64,000 nt of DNA, taken from the NCBI GenBank assembly GCA_020633725.1, contig JACKDC010000006.1, positions 124,001 to 188,000 on the forward strand, read 5' to 3'. Both the position numbers and the translations under genes were made by a program. Numbering within the stretch: position 1 is the stretch's first letter; the number at the start of each line of letters is the position of its first letter. The notes beneath the pieces were generated by a model. It saw only the letters and a program-made list of their open reading frames with translations. It did not search any database and was not told the origin of the DNA. Of the stretch, positions 9,001-16,832 are shown piece after piece. This DNA is from Candidatus Latescibacterota bacterium. GTDB lineage: Bacteria > Krumholzibacteriota > Krumholzibacteriia > JACNKJ01.

Positions 9001-9813
9001 CACCTGGTAGGCGCTGGAGGCCGGCATGCGGCCGAGGAAGAGGTCGGGCAGCCAGTCGTTCGCGTCCATGAGCGTGTAGGGGTGGTCGGTCGGGTTGCCG
9101 CTGAAGTTCCAGGTGGGGATGTCGGCGACGTCGCCCACGATCAGCAGGTACTCGGGCGGCAGCTCCCAGGTGGCGTAGGCGTTGCGCAGCCAGGCCAGGA
9201 TGCCGGTGTTGGTGTTGCCCGTCTCGGCCGTGGTGACCACGCGGACCTCGTGTCCCTTGCGCCGCTTCCAGTCCACGAGCGGCGCCACGGCCGCCTCGTA
9301 GGCGGACGTGGTGAGGATGAGGTAGGTGCCGCTGACGCCCTCCGCGCGATTCCGGACGCCTTCGGGCAGGCTGTTCTGCAGCACCGCCGCGAAGTCGCGC
9401 GTCAGCGCGGGGCCGCCCGTGCGCTCGGCGCTCCAGCGGCCGTCGTGGCGCAGCTCCACCGTGAGGCCGCCCGGCTCCGGGCGCTCGACGCTGAGGAGCG
9501 CCACCGGCACGCCGCGCAGCTGTCCGACGGTGCCGAGCACCTGCGCGCGCGCGCCCTCGGGGCCGGAGACCAGCACGGCCTCGGCCTGCGTGGCGCCCGG
9601 CGGCAGGGCGACGAGCCGCGTGAAGGATTCGGTTTCGGGGTCGGCTCCGCGATCGGCGATGTCGGCATCGAAGGTGAGCAGGCTGCGATCGTCGAGAACT
9701 TCGACGTGACTGAACAGGGCTTGCTGACCGGCCGACGTGGCGGCGGCGGCAAACGCCGCCACCGTCATCAGACCGCTTCCTAGAGCAAGCGCCTTGAGAG
9801 CGCGCTTCATCAC
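6022..9813 (-). CDS. secreted C25 (gingipain-like) peptidase with FlgD-type tail
   Basis: A protein of about 1,263 residues. A signal peptide is followed by a C25-type module (about 165-510) containing Y-L-L-I-V-G-D-V-A-D-I-P and the Cys site S-F-V-C-L-N-G-N-F (Cys401). In gingipains the catalytic His lies in a G-H-G motif about 33 residues before the Cys; here that place reads Y-R-G-W (364-367, counted from the ATG at 9810). Ig-like domains, a globular module (about 840-1060) and a C-terminal FlgD-type domain follow (N-P-M-R-E-S...W-D-G-R-D...G-V-Y-F-Y). Translation can start at GTG 9813, overlapping the upstream stop, or at ATG 9810. It is co-transcribed with the beta-helix gene and probably surface exposed or released. 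Confidence 0.85.
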   Translation of the reverse strand: MMKRALKALALGSGLMTVAAFAAAATSAGQQALFSHVEVLDDRSLLTFDADIADRGADPETESFTRLVALPPGATQAEAVLVSGPEGARAQVLGTVGQLRGVPVALLSVERPEPGGLTVELRHDGRWSAERTGGPALTRDFAAVLQNSLPEGVRNRAEGVSGTYLILTTSAYEAAVAPLVDWKRRKGHEVRVVTTAETGNTNTGILAWLRNAYATWELPPEYLLIVGDVADIPTWNFSGNPTDHPYTLMDANDWLPDLFLGRMPASSAYQVSTIVAKTIAYERAPATDNPDWTRRYLMVAGNYGSETPVTTVQFCGEQLTHLGFENAFTAMPGFDGVYFPPIFNEAQAVPLITNTVDSGVGIVTYRGWAYGTSGWEPPHFTTANIPGLANGGMTPVVMSFVCLNGNFADAQPCFGEAWLQAGAPDAPKGAVAFIGNGEHWSHTRYNDAMAIAFYERIVDPALGTLGGLAVAGKLRFMDYFPHQLEETGNEESVEFYVHIYNLLGDPELNIWRNAPAPLTASHPAALPAGANQFDVTVTDGGGPVAGARVGVVQGETLLGCAFSGADGVAHVTVSPLADGTEVAVTVTAQDHHPYEGSIAPDASSAFLSLDATSLDDGAGNGDGVASPGETVDLTATLRNAGGLDASAVSATLAATAGATVDQANAGFADIGAGQTAVAGAAFTVTLANQLEDGQHLRFTLSATHDGGSVDVSDLMLPVVAPALVVSSSSFGDPGYAPPGGSATLTVTLANRGHLPTGALSGTLELQDPTLGTVDDAAGSWAALALGGSGDNAADPFTLSLAGDVPHGKSLPLMLHLADDAGFAVDIPLALTAGLDNPAAPVGPDAYGYYAYDSADLLYANRPTYAWRELSPQFGGGGTELVFNYDNEVKPLIALPFDFVYYGQTVTQLRISDNGWISFDPEPFDDFYNWGLPNQHGNASLIAPFYDNLTTVTADSLSGSEYIDGVYHDYDAADGTFTVEWSRVRHYRPEITDLQTFEVVLYDPAVHPTTSGDGEIGFFYRQVNNADYARGYATVGMEDDTETIGLQLSYSGEQAPGMLSIGPGLAVKLSTEPPVYEEFLLDGFSAVPAASGLALSWSTSDPRPVLGWRVERLEAEGAVLVAELPVGRTHCEDAGADAGRDQVYRLTALHPYDLESALGPFHSLLEDGGDSTLRFSLGQSLPNPMRESARIDYVLPAPGTVNLRVFDAQGRLLRTLVEGEQPAGQASRLWDGRDAQGRRVPTGVYFYRLEAGGEVLTRKLMVIR

Positions 9814-11474
9814 TTGACCAGTGTCATCCGTCCAGACAGGGTTTCGCCCAGGGCATCCAGGGTGTAGAGGTAGACGCCGCTCGGGACGCTCACACCGGCG
9901 TCGTCGCGGCCGTCCCAGTCGACCTGGTGGTTGCCGGCCGTCAGCTCGCCCACGGGGAGCGTTGCGACGCGGCGGCCCGCGAGGTCGTGGATGCGGATGC
10001 TAGCAAGTCCTGGCCTGTCAAGCACGAAGAATATGGTCGTCTTGGGGTTGAAGGGGTTCGGCGCGTTGCCCACCAGGCGCGCGGCGCCTGCCGGCAGATC
10101 GTCCACGCCCGTATCGCAGCTCGTGTCCACCGCGCCGATCAGCGCGCCGCCGCAGGCCTGGGGGCCGTCGGGGTGGTTGCCGGGCATGCAGGGGCTGTTC
10201 GCGTCGATGGCGCCGATGGCCACGTCGCGCAGGCCGAAGCCCACCGGCACGCAGAACTGCGGGTCCAGCGAGAAGTTGCCGCCGCCGTCGGTGCCGCAGA
10301 GGTTGTCGTCCACCGCGTTGCCCCAGACGTCGGAGCAGGAGATCGTCGGCGTGGAGCTGAGGCAGTAGAAAGCCGCGCCGGTGACCGACTGGGCCACGAT
10401 GCAGTTCTCCACCAGGGCGTCGCCGCCGAACTGGAAGGAGATGCCGCCGGCCACGCCCGTGCTGCCCGTCGAGTTGCCGAAGATGCTGCAGTTGCGGATG
10501 GTCGGCGCCGGGCCGAAGTTCACGTTGATGCCGCCGCCCTCGGCGTTGAAGCCGGTGGCGTGGTTGTCCGTGATCACGAGGTACTCGAGCAGCGGGCTGG
10601 AGCCGTCCGTGTGGATGCCCGCGCCCAGCCCGAAGGTGTAGCTGGCCGTGTTGCCCATCACCAGGCTGTGGGAGAAGGTGCCGCCGGCGCCGCTCATGAA
10701 GGCCGCGCCGCCGCCGTAGCCCTGGGTGTCGTTGTTCAGGATCTGGCAGTTGGTGATGGTGGGCGCCGCGCTGATCACCGCGAGGGCGCCGCCGTTGCCG
10801 AAGGCCGCGTTGGTGAAGTTGCCGTCGAAGATGCAGCCGTCCACGATCGCGTTGCTGTCCGCGCGCACGATCAGGGCGCCGCCGCTCGGCGAGCTGTTCC
10901 CCGTGAAGACGCAGTCGTAGACCTGCGCGTTGCTCATCTCCTCGATGGCGAGCCCGCCGCCCTGCTTCGCGACGTTGTTCACGAACTCGACCCGCCGAAG
11001 GATCGGCGAGGCGCTGTTGATGCAGATGACGCCGCCGTCGGTGTTGGCCTGAATCTTCACGTCAGTTATGCGCACAGTGTCATCTAGCTGACGCAGCAGG
11101 ATGCCGGCCCCGTAGACCGCGGCGAACGCGCCGCGAACCTGCAGATTCTCGATGCGGACGTTGCTCACCAGCTCGACGAAGATGCCGCGCCCCTGGCTCT
11201 GGGCGTCGATGATGGTGGCGTCCACGCCGGCGCCGATGAGCGTGACGTCGCTCTTCATGATGACGCAGGCGGGAGTGGAGCCGGGCCCCTCGGTCTCATG
11301 GGTGCAATCGTGGTAGGTCCCGGCCGCCACCAGGACCGTGTCGCCCGGCGGGCAGGCCTGCACGCCCGCGTAGATGGTGCTGTAGTCGCCGGGAACCGTG
11401 ATCGTGCCGGCCTGGACGCCGGCGGCTCCCAGCGTCAGCAGCGCCAGGGCCAGCAGCCCGAGGATCTTTCTCAT
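9810..11474 (-). CDS. secreted parallel beta-helix protein with FlgD-type tail
   Basis: A protein of 554 residues. The start at 11474 follows a GGAGGGAG site and begins a signal peptide (M-R-K-I-L-G-L-L-A-L-A-L-L); an earlier in-frame start would add 62 residues without a signal. Residues about 25-430 are parallel beta-helix (PbH1/NosD-like) turns, with repeating N-C-x-I/F...G-G-G/G-G-A units beginning T-I-T-V-P-G-D-Y-S-T-I. The last 85 residues are a FlgD-type domain (N-A-P-N-P-F-N-P-K-T...W-D-G-R-D-D-A-G...G-V-Y-L-Y). Such helices often bind or cleave polysaccharide, but no catalytic residues are assigned. Its stop overlaps the start of the C25 peptidase, indicating translational coupling. 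Confidence 0.88.
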   Translation of the reverse strand: MRKILGLLALALLTLGAAGVQAGTITVPGDYSTIYAGVQACPPGDTVLVAAGTYHDCTHETEGPGSTPACVIMKSDVTLIGAGVDATIIDAQSQGRGIFVELVSNVRIENLQVRGAFAAVYGAGILLRQLDDTVRITDVKIQANTDGGVICINSASPILRRVEFVNNVAKQGGGLAIEEMSNAQVYDCVFTGNSSPSGGALIVRADSNAIVDGCIFDGNFTNAAFGNGGALAVISAAPTITNCQILNNDTQGYGGGAAFMSGAGGTFSHSLVMGNTASYTFGLGAGIHTDGSSPLLEYLVITDNHATGFNAEGGGINVNFGPAPTIRNCSIFGNSTGSTGVAGGISFQFGGDALVENCIVAQSVTGAAFYCLSSTPTISCSDVWGNAVDDNLCGTDGGGNFSLDPQFCVPVGFGLRDVAIGAIDANSPCMPGNHPDGPQACGGALIGAVDTSCDTGVDDLPAGAARLVGNAPNPFNPKTTIFFVLDRPGLASIRIHDLAGRRVATLPVGELTAGNHQVDWDGRDDAGVSVPSGVYLYTLDALGETLSGRMTLVK

Positions 11475-11776
11475 CGTGAACTCCCTCCAGGGGTGTGAAA
11501 TGGGGACTGGAATCCGGAGTCGTGCGGGTTCAAGTCTAGCACAGCCTGCTTCGCCCAGGCCATTCTCAGGCTTCCCGGGGCTTCCTCGGGAGGCCTTCTT
11601 GTTTCCTTGTGCCGGGAGATCCCATATCTGGGAATTCGTCCGGCTTTGCGGGATCGACATGGACCCACGGCATCATGTACAATGGAACGGACTTTTCGGC
11701 CCGCCCCATCTTGATCTCGCAACATCAGGCGGTCGATTCCTTGCCACCCATCGAAGCAGCGATACTGGAGGCACCC
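11475..11776. other. divergent intergenic region between two secreted-protein units
   Basis: This 302-base gap separates the minus-strand beta-helix/C25 operon from the plus-strand C25 paralogue. It holds a plus-strand promoter candidate (11654-11683). On the minus strand TGCTAGACT occurs at 11534-11542, resembling the extended -10 seen elsewhere in the window but without a clear -35. Two short imperfect hairpins (TCCCG/CGGGA near 11570 and CCCA/TGGG near 11623) are also present. No small gene is visible. Confidence 0.6.
11654..11683 (+). promoter_or_regulatory. sigma70-type promoter for the 1,597-residue C25 gene
   Basis: TCGACA (11654-11659) and TACAAT (11678-11683) are separated by 18 bases. 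This gives a leader of about 87 bases before the ATG at 11777. Confidence 0.55.
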
Positions 11777-14700
11777 ATGCGCAGGTATCTCGGGCTCATT
11801 GCGCTCGGACTTCTGCTGGCCACTTCCGCCAGCGCGAGCGTCACCCCGCAGTCCCTGGTTCTCGACCCCGGCGCCACGGCCACAGCGCCGGAGCTACGCG
11901 TCCTGTCGCAGGACGGCGACCGCATGACCCTGGAGTTCACGCTCCCGGCCCTCGATGCGCCGACCATCGACGTCGACGGCGAGTCCTTCCGGGCGCTCGC
12001 CATCCCCGGGGGGGGCGGCGGTCTGGTCGGCACCGAAGGCCGCGCGGGGCTGCCCACCTTCAGCCGCCTGGTGGCGGTGCCCAACGGCGTGGCCGTGACC
12101 GCCAGGGTCACCGATCAGCGGGTGGAGCGCTTCGATGACATCCGCCCGCTGCCGCTGCAGCCCGCGGACGCCAAGTCCCTGGTGATGGACCGCAGCTGGT
12201 ACGCCGACGGCCGGGCCGACGCCCTGCCGGTCGTCGAAGTCGGCGCCCCCGCGGTGATGCACGGACTGCGCGTGGTGCCGGTCTCCGTCAACCCGGTGAG
12301 CTACGATCCCGCCACCGGCGTACTGAGCGCGACGAGCCGCGTCGAGGTGGAGCTCGATCTGACCGGCAGCGACAGCCGGGCCTTCGCACGGCATCGCGAC
12401 ATCATCCCCGAGTCCTTCGACCGCATCTTCCAGGACACCGTCGCCGGCTATCGCGCGGGCGACGCGCAGGTGGGCCCGGGCACCTATCTCGTCATCGTCG
12501 TGAACGACAACACCGTGCTCAACATCATCGAGCCGCTGCTCCAGTGGCGCCGCGAGCAGGGCTACAACGTGGTGGTGGAGACCAACGGCGCGAGCAGCAC
12601 CAGCGTCATCAAGTCCAGCATCCAGAGCCACTACGACAACGACGATCCGCCGCTGGAGTTCGTCACGATCGTGGGCGACGCCACCGGCACCTACGGCGTC
12701 GACACCTGGCACGAGAGCTACTCGGGCTACGGCGGCGAGGGCGACCACGAGTACACGCTGCTGGAGGGCGGCGACTGGATCGCGGACGTGAACCTCGGCC
12801 GCCTCAGCTTCGACAGCACGAGTCAGCTCACGGGCATCGTGAACAAGATCCTCACCTACGAGCAGAATCCCCCCACGACGGACAGCGGCTGGTTCACCCG
12901 CGGCGCCACCTGCGGCGATCCCAGCTCGTCCGGCATCACCTGCGTCTGGGTGAACCAGTGGCTCGCCGACAAGCTCTACGTGAAGGGCTACGACAGCGTC
13001 ACCGAGATCTACAGCGGCAACTACGCCACGCAGATGATCGGGGCCGTGAACCAGGGCCTCAGCGCCTTCGGCTACCGCGGCTACTGGATGATGAGCGGCC
13101 TGAGCGAGAGCGGCATCCTGAGCATGAACAACGGCAACGAGCTGCCCTTCGCGGTCATCGTGACCTGCGACACGGGCTCCTTCGAGGACCCGACCTGCCG
13201 CTCCGAGGCCTTCCTCAAGAACACGAACGGCGGCGGCATCGGCGCGGTGGGCACGGCCACGACCGGCACGCACACGCGCTACAACAACTGCTACTTCATG
13301 GGCGCCTGGGAAGGCATGCTCGACGGCTCCGACCACCGCCTCGGCGTCTCGCATACGCGCGGCAAGCTGGAGCTGTACAACAACTACATCAACTACGAGG
13401 ACACCCGCGTCTACATCTGGTCGACCTGGAACAACCTCATGGGCGATCCGGCCACGGACATGTGGATGGCCTACCCCACCAACCTGACGGTGGCCTATCC
13501 GACGGTCGTGCCCCTCGGCGCCAACTCCGTGCCGGTGCACGTGGCCGCGGGCGGCGCCCTGGAGGGCGCGCTGGTCAGCCTCTACAAGGACGGCGAGCTG
13601 CGCGCGGTGGCCTACACCGACGCCTCGGGCGACGCGAACCTGCCCCTGCCCACCACCGGCCTCAGCGCGGGGACGGTGAACGTGACCGTCACCAAGCACA
13701 ACTGCCTGCCGCACCGCGGCACGCTGACCCTGGGCAGCGTGGGCACCTACCTGGCCTTCGGCGCGTCCACCACGGATGACGACACCGCCGGCGACAGCAA
13801 CGGCAACGGCGACGGCCTGGCCAACCCGGGCGAGGCGATCGAGCTGCCCGTGGCGCTGCGCAACTTCGGCACGACCGCCGCGACCAACGTGTCGGCCACG
13901 CTCACCAGCACGGATCCCTACGTCACGATCGTGGACGGCAGCGAGACCTACGGCACCATCGGCGCCGGCGCCACCGTGTGGTGCGCCGAGGACTTCGACG
14001 TCCTCGTGGCGACCAACGCGCCGGACAACCACGTCATCCGCCTCGACCTGACGGCGCAGAGCGGCGTGGCCACGTGGACGTCCCAGGTCAATCTGCCGGT
14101 GGTCAGCGGGGCGTTCGAGCTGCAGAGCAGCACCTGGAGCGCCGGCGGCACGCTGGATCCGGGCGAGAGCGGCACGATGAGCGCCACCCTGCTGAACGTG
14201 GGCGGGGCCGCGGCGAGCGCCGTGACCGGCGTGCTGAGCACGGACAACCCCTGGATCACGATCACCGATCCCAACGGCAGCTTCGGCAGCGTGGGCGTGG
14301 GGGGCACCGGTCAGAACGGCGCCGATCCCTTCGGCTTCAGCATCTCGCCGGACTGCTTCCAGGGCGCGCTGGCGACCTTCCAGCTCACGCTCACCTTCGA
14401 CGGCGTGCGCGAGGACGTGGTCGAGTTCAGCCTGCCGGTGGGCACGGCCAGCAGCGACGATCCGCTGGGTCCGGACGTCTACGGCTACTGGGCCTTCGAC
14501 AACACCGACACCACCTACCCCTTCGCGCCGACCTACCAGTGGGTGGACATCTCGGGCGTGGGCACCGACATCGGCCTCAGCGACTTTGGCTGGGAGCAGG
14601 ATGAGACGGTGGTCGTCAACCTGCCCTTCACCTTCCGCTACTACGGGGAGGAATTCACGCAGATCTCCGTGTGCAGCAACGGCTGGATCGCCATGGGCGT

Positions 14701-16570
14701 GGTGGACATGCAGAGCTACCGCAACTGGACGATCCCCGGCGCCGGCAATCCCCACGGCATGATCGCGGGCTTCTTCGACAACCTCTACGCGTCGTCGACG
14801 AACCAGATCCTCACCTGGTACGACAGCACGAACGCCCGCTTCGTCATCGAGTACAACGGCGTGCGCAACGACTACTCCAACGCGCTGGAGCGCTTCGAGA
14901 TCATCCTGATGGATCCGGCCGTGCACGCCACGGTGACGGGCGACGGTCCCATCCTCATGCAGTACGAGACCGTGGGCAATACCGACTCCCGCGACGGCTA
15001 CGCCTCCGTGGGCATCCAGAGCCCGGACGGCAACGACGGACTGCTCTACACCTACGCCTCGGACTACCCGGCGGCCGCCGCCCCGCTGGCCACCGGCCGC
15101 GCGATCCTGTTCCAGCCGGTGGGCGATCTGGCGCTCGGCACGCTGCAGGGCATGCTCAGCAACAGCAGCAACGGCGACTCGCCCGTGAGCGGCGTGACCG
15201 TGCGCCTGCTGGAGAACAACCAGTCGCTCCTCTCGGGCAGCGACGGCCACTATGCCGGCGGCGTGCAGGCGGGCACCTACACGGCGCAGGTCAACCACGA
15301 GAGCTTCGAGACGGTCACCGTCCCCGGCGTGAACGTGGTGGAGGACCAGGTGACGAACCTGGACTTCGACCTGGTGGACATCCTCGGCCCCTACCTCGAG
15401 AACGTGACGATCCACCCGCACACCGAGGACACCGTGGGGCCTTACCTCATCGAGGCCAACATCACGGACTTCTCGGCCATCGCCACGATGCACCTCTACT
15501 ACAAGCTGAACGGCGGCGGTCTCTTCGAGGCGCCGCTCACGCTGCTGGACGCCCAGACCGGGCTCTACGAGGGCGCGATCCCGGGCCTGCCGCTGTCGAC
15601 GCACGTCAGCTACTGGTTCGAGGCCGAGGACGCGGTGGGCAACGGCAGCCGCAATCCGGTGACGCCTGACACCTACTACGACTTCTACGTCACCGACGTG
15701 GTCGTGCTGGCCGCCAACGACATGGAGACCGATCCGGGCTGGACGGTGGGCCAGGCGGGCGACAACGCCACCACGGGCATCTGGACGCGGGTGGATCCCA
15801 TCGGCGTCTACGCCGGCGGGACGCCGGTGCAGCCCGAGGACGACGTCACCCCCGACCCCGGCGTCAACTGCTGGATCACGGGCAACAACGAGACGGGCGC
15901 GCAGGGCGCGGACGACGTCGACGACGGCCAGACGACCCTGCTCACGCCGGTCTACGATCTCAGCGACATGCTGAGCGCCACGGTCACCTACTACCGCTGG
16001 TACAGCAACGACACGGGCAACTCCCCCGACGAGGACTACTGGACGGTGGAGGTGACCAGCGACGGCTCGAACTGGGTGCAGCTCGAGCACACCAACGTGA
16101 GCCTGCAGGCGTGGACGCAGTTCAGCTTCGTGCTGGAGGACTACGTCGCCCTGACCGGCACCGTGCAGCTGCGCTTCGTCGCGTCGGACTTCAACAGCGG
16201 CTCCGTGGTGGAGGCGGGCGTGGACGAGTTCACGCTGACCGGCTTCGCCCAGCCCGACCCGACGGCCGTGGACGACGGCGCGGTGCCGGCGGGCGTGACC
16301 CTGCTGCAGAACGTCCCCAACCCCTTCAACCCGACGACGGAGATCCGCTTCGGACTGCCCGGCGCCAGCGCGACGACGCTCAAGGTCTACGACACCTCGG
16401 GCCGCCTGGTGCGCACGCTCCTGGCCAACGCTCCCCTGGCCGCGGGCTTCCACCGCGTGAGCTGGGACGGCGCCGACGCGCGGGGGCACAAGTCCAGCTC
16501 GGGCCTCTATTTCTATGTGCTGGAGGCCGATGGCCAGCGGCAGACCGGCAAAATGACGCTCTTGAAGTAG
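11777..16570 (+). CDS. large secreted C25 (gingipain-like) peptidase with FlgD-type tail
   Basis: A protein of 1,597 residues. The start at 11777 has a TGGAGG site and opens a signal peptide. Residues 30-190 resemble a gingipain pro-region. The C25-type module (about 220-590) has E-F-V-T-I-V-G-D-A-T-G-T-Y-G, the segment Y-R-G-Y-W (433-437) where G-H-G is expected, and the Cys site V-T-C-D-T-G-S-F (Cys464). Ig-like domains, a D-V-Y-G-Y-W-A-F-D module shared with the minus-strand paralogue, a carboxypeptidase-regulatory-like domain (about 1120-1190) and a C-terminal FlgD-type domain follow (N-V-P-N-P-F-N-P-T-T-E-I). The two divergent paralogues look like an old duplication. Activity is uncertain because the usual His is absent. 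Confidence 0.87.
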   Translation: MRRYLGLIALGLLLATSASASVTPQSLVLDPGATATAPELRVLSQDGDRMTLEFTLPALDAPTIDVDGESFRALAIPGGGGGLVGTEGRAGLPTFSRLVAVPNGVAVTARVTDQRVERFDDIRPLPLQPADAKSLVMDRSWYADGRADALPVVEVGAPAVMHGLRVVPVSVNPVSYDPATGVLSATSRVEVELDLTGSDSRAFARHRDIIPESFDRIFQDTVAGYRAGDAQVGPGTYLVIVVNDNTVLNIIEPLLQWRREQGYNVVVETNGASSTSVIKSSIQSHYDNDDPPLEFVTIVGDATGTYGVDTWHESYSGYGGEGDHEYTLLEGGDWIADVNLGRLSFDSTSQLTGIVNKILTYEQNPPTTDSGWFTRGATCGDPSSSGITCVWVNQWLADKLYVKGYDSVTEIYSGNYATQMIGAVNQGLSAFGYRGYWMMSGLSESGILSMNNGNELPFAVIVTCDTGSFEDPTCRSEAFLKNTNGGGIGAVGTATTGTHTRYNNCYFMGAWEGMLDGSDHRLGVSHTRGKLELYNNYINYEDTRVYIWSTWNNLMGDPATDMWMAYPTNLTVAYPTVVPLGANSVPVHVAAGGALEGALVSLYKDGELRAVAYTDASGDANLPLPTTGLSAGTVNVTVTKHNCLPHRGTLTLGSVGTYLAFGASTTDDDTAGDSNGNGDGLANPGEAIELPVALRNFGTTAATNVSATLTSTDPYVTIVDGSETYGTIGAGATVWCAEDFDVLVATNAPDNHVIRLDLTAQSGVATWTSQVNLPVVSGAFELQSSTWSAGGTLDPGESGTMSATLLNVGGAAASAVTGVLSTDNPWITITDPNGSFGSVGVGGTGQNGADPFGFSISPDCFQGALATFQLTLTFDGVREDVVEFSLPVGTASSDDPLGPDVYGYWAFDNTDTTYPFAPTYQWVDISGVGTDIGLSDFGWEQDETVVVNLPFTFRYYGEEFTQISVCSNGWIAMGVVDMQSYRNWTIPGAGNPHGMIAGFFDNLYASSTNQILTWYDSTNARFVIEYNGVRNDYSNALERFEIILMDPAVHATVTGDGPILMQYETVGNTDSRDGYASVGIQSPDGNDGLLYTYASDYPAAAAPLATGRAILFQPVGDLALGTLQGMLSNSSNGDSPVSGVTVRLLENNQSLLSGSDGHYAGGVQAGTYTAQVNHESFETVTVPGVNVVEDQVTNLDFDLVDILGPYLENVTIHPHTEDTVGPYLIEANITDFSAIATMHLYYKLNGGGLFEAPLTLLDAQTGLYEGAIPGLPLSTHVSYWFEAEDAVGNGSRNPVTPDTYYDFYVTDVVVLAANDMETDPGWTVGQAGDNATTGIWTRVDPIGVYAGGTPVQPEDDVTPDPGVNCWITGNNETGAQGADDVDDGQTTLLTPVYDLSDMLSATVTYYRWYSNDTGNSPDEDYWTVEVTSDGSNWVQLEHTNVSLQAWTQFSFVLEDYVALTGTVQLRFVASDFNSGSVVEAGVDEFTLTGFAQPDPTAVDDGAVPAGVTLLQNVPNPFNPTTEIRFGLPGASATTLKVYDTSGRLVRTLLANAPLAAGFHRVSWDGADARGHKSSSGLYFYVLEADGQRQTGKMTLLK

Positions 16571-16600
16571 CACGGCTGGGGTGTCTTACCCGCCGTAGTG

Positions 16601-16650
16601 CCCGACCATCCCGCCGCCCGTCCTGCACCGAGCAGGGCGGGCGGTCGGGA
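16601..16650 (+). terminator. long hairpin after the C25 gene
   Basis: An interrupted stem: CCCGA/TCGGG outside, CCGCCCG/CGGGCGG and CCTGC/GCAGG inside. It starts 30 bases after the stop. There is no T-run, so its termination strength is uncertain. Confidence 0.5.
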
Positions 16651-16688
16651 TTCCTGTTCCGGGCGCAAGGTTTCAGCAGCGTAATGAC

Positions 16689-16717
16689 TTGTTGAGGCGT
16701 CACGACGCTGCTAGACT
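16689..16717 (+). promoter_or_regulatory. promoter with extended -10 TGCTAGACT
   Basis: TTGTTG (16689-16694), 17 bases, then TAGACT (16712-16717) preceded by TGC. It lies about 115 bases before the signal-peptide start at 16833. Confidence 0.55.
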
Positions 16718-16832
16718 CCGAGTGTCAGGACGGCTTCCCCGGAACCGAATGCAGACCGCGGCGAGCTTCTCCCGCCACCCCCACCGCACCGGGATTACCC
16801 CTGCTCGTCCGCGACAGCGAAGGGGGTTGGTC

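Noticed and set aside
5893..9783. Long plus-strand open frame opposite the minus-strand C25 gene
   Set aside because: Same shadow effect: low-complexity translation with no recognisable domain, while the minus strand codes for a clear protein.
11894..16573. Very long open frame on the minus strand opposite the large C25 gene
   Set aside because: It has the Arg/Gly/His/Val-rich composition of an antisense frame in GC-rich DNA, no domain or signal, and the plus-strand frame has clear C25 and FlgD-type motifs.
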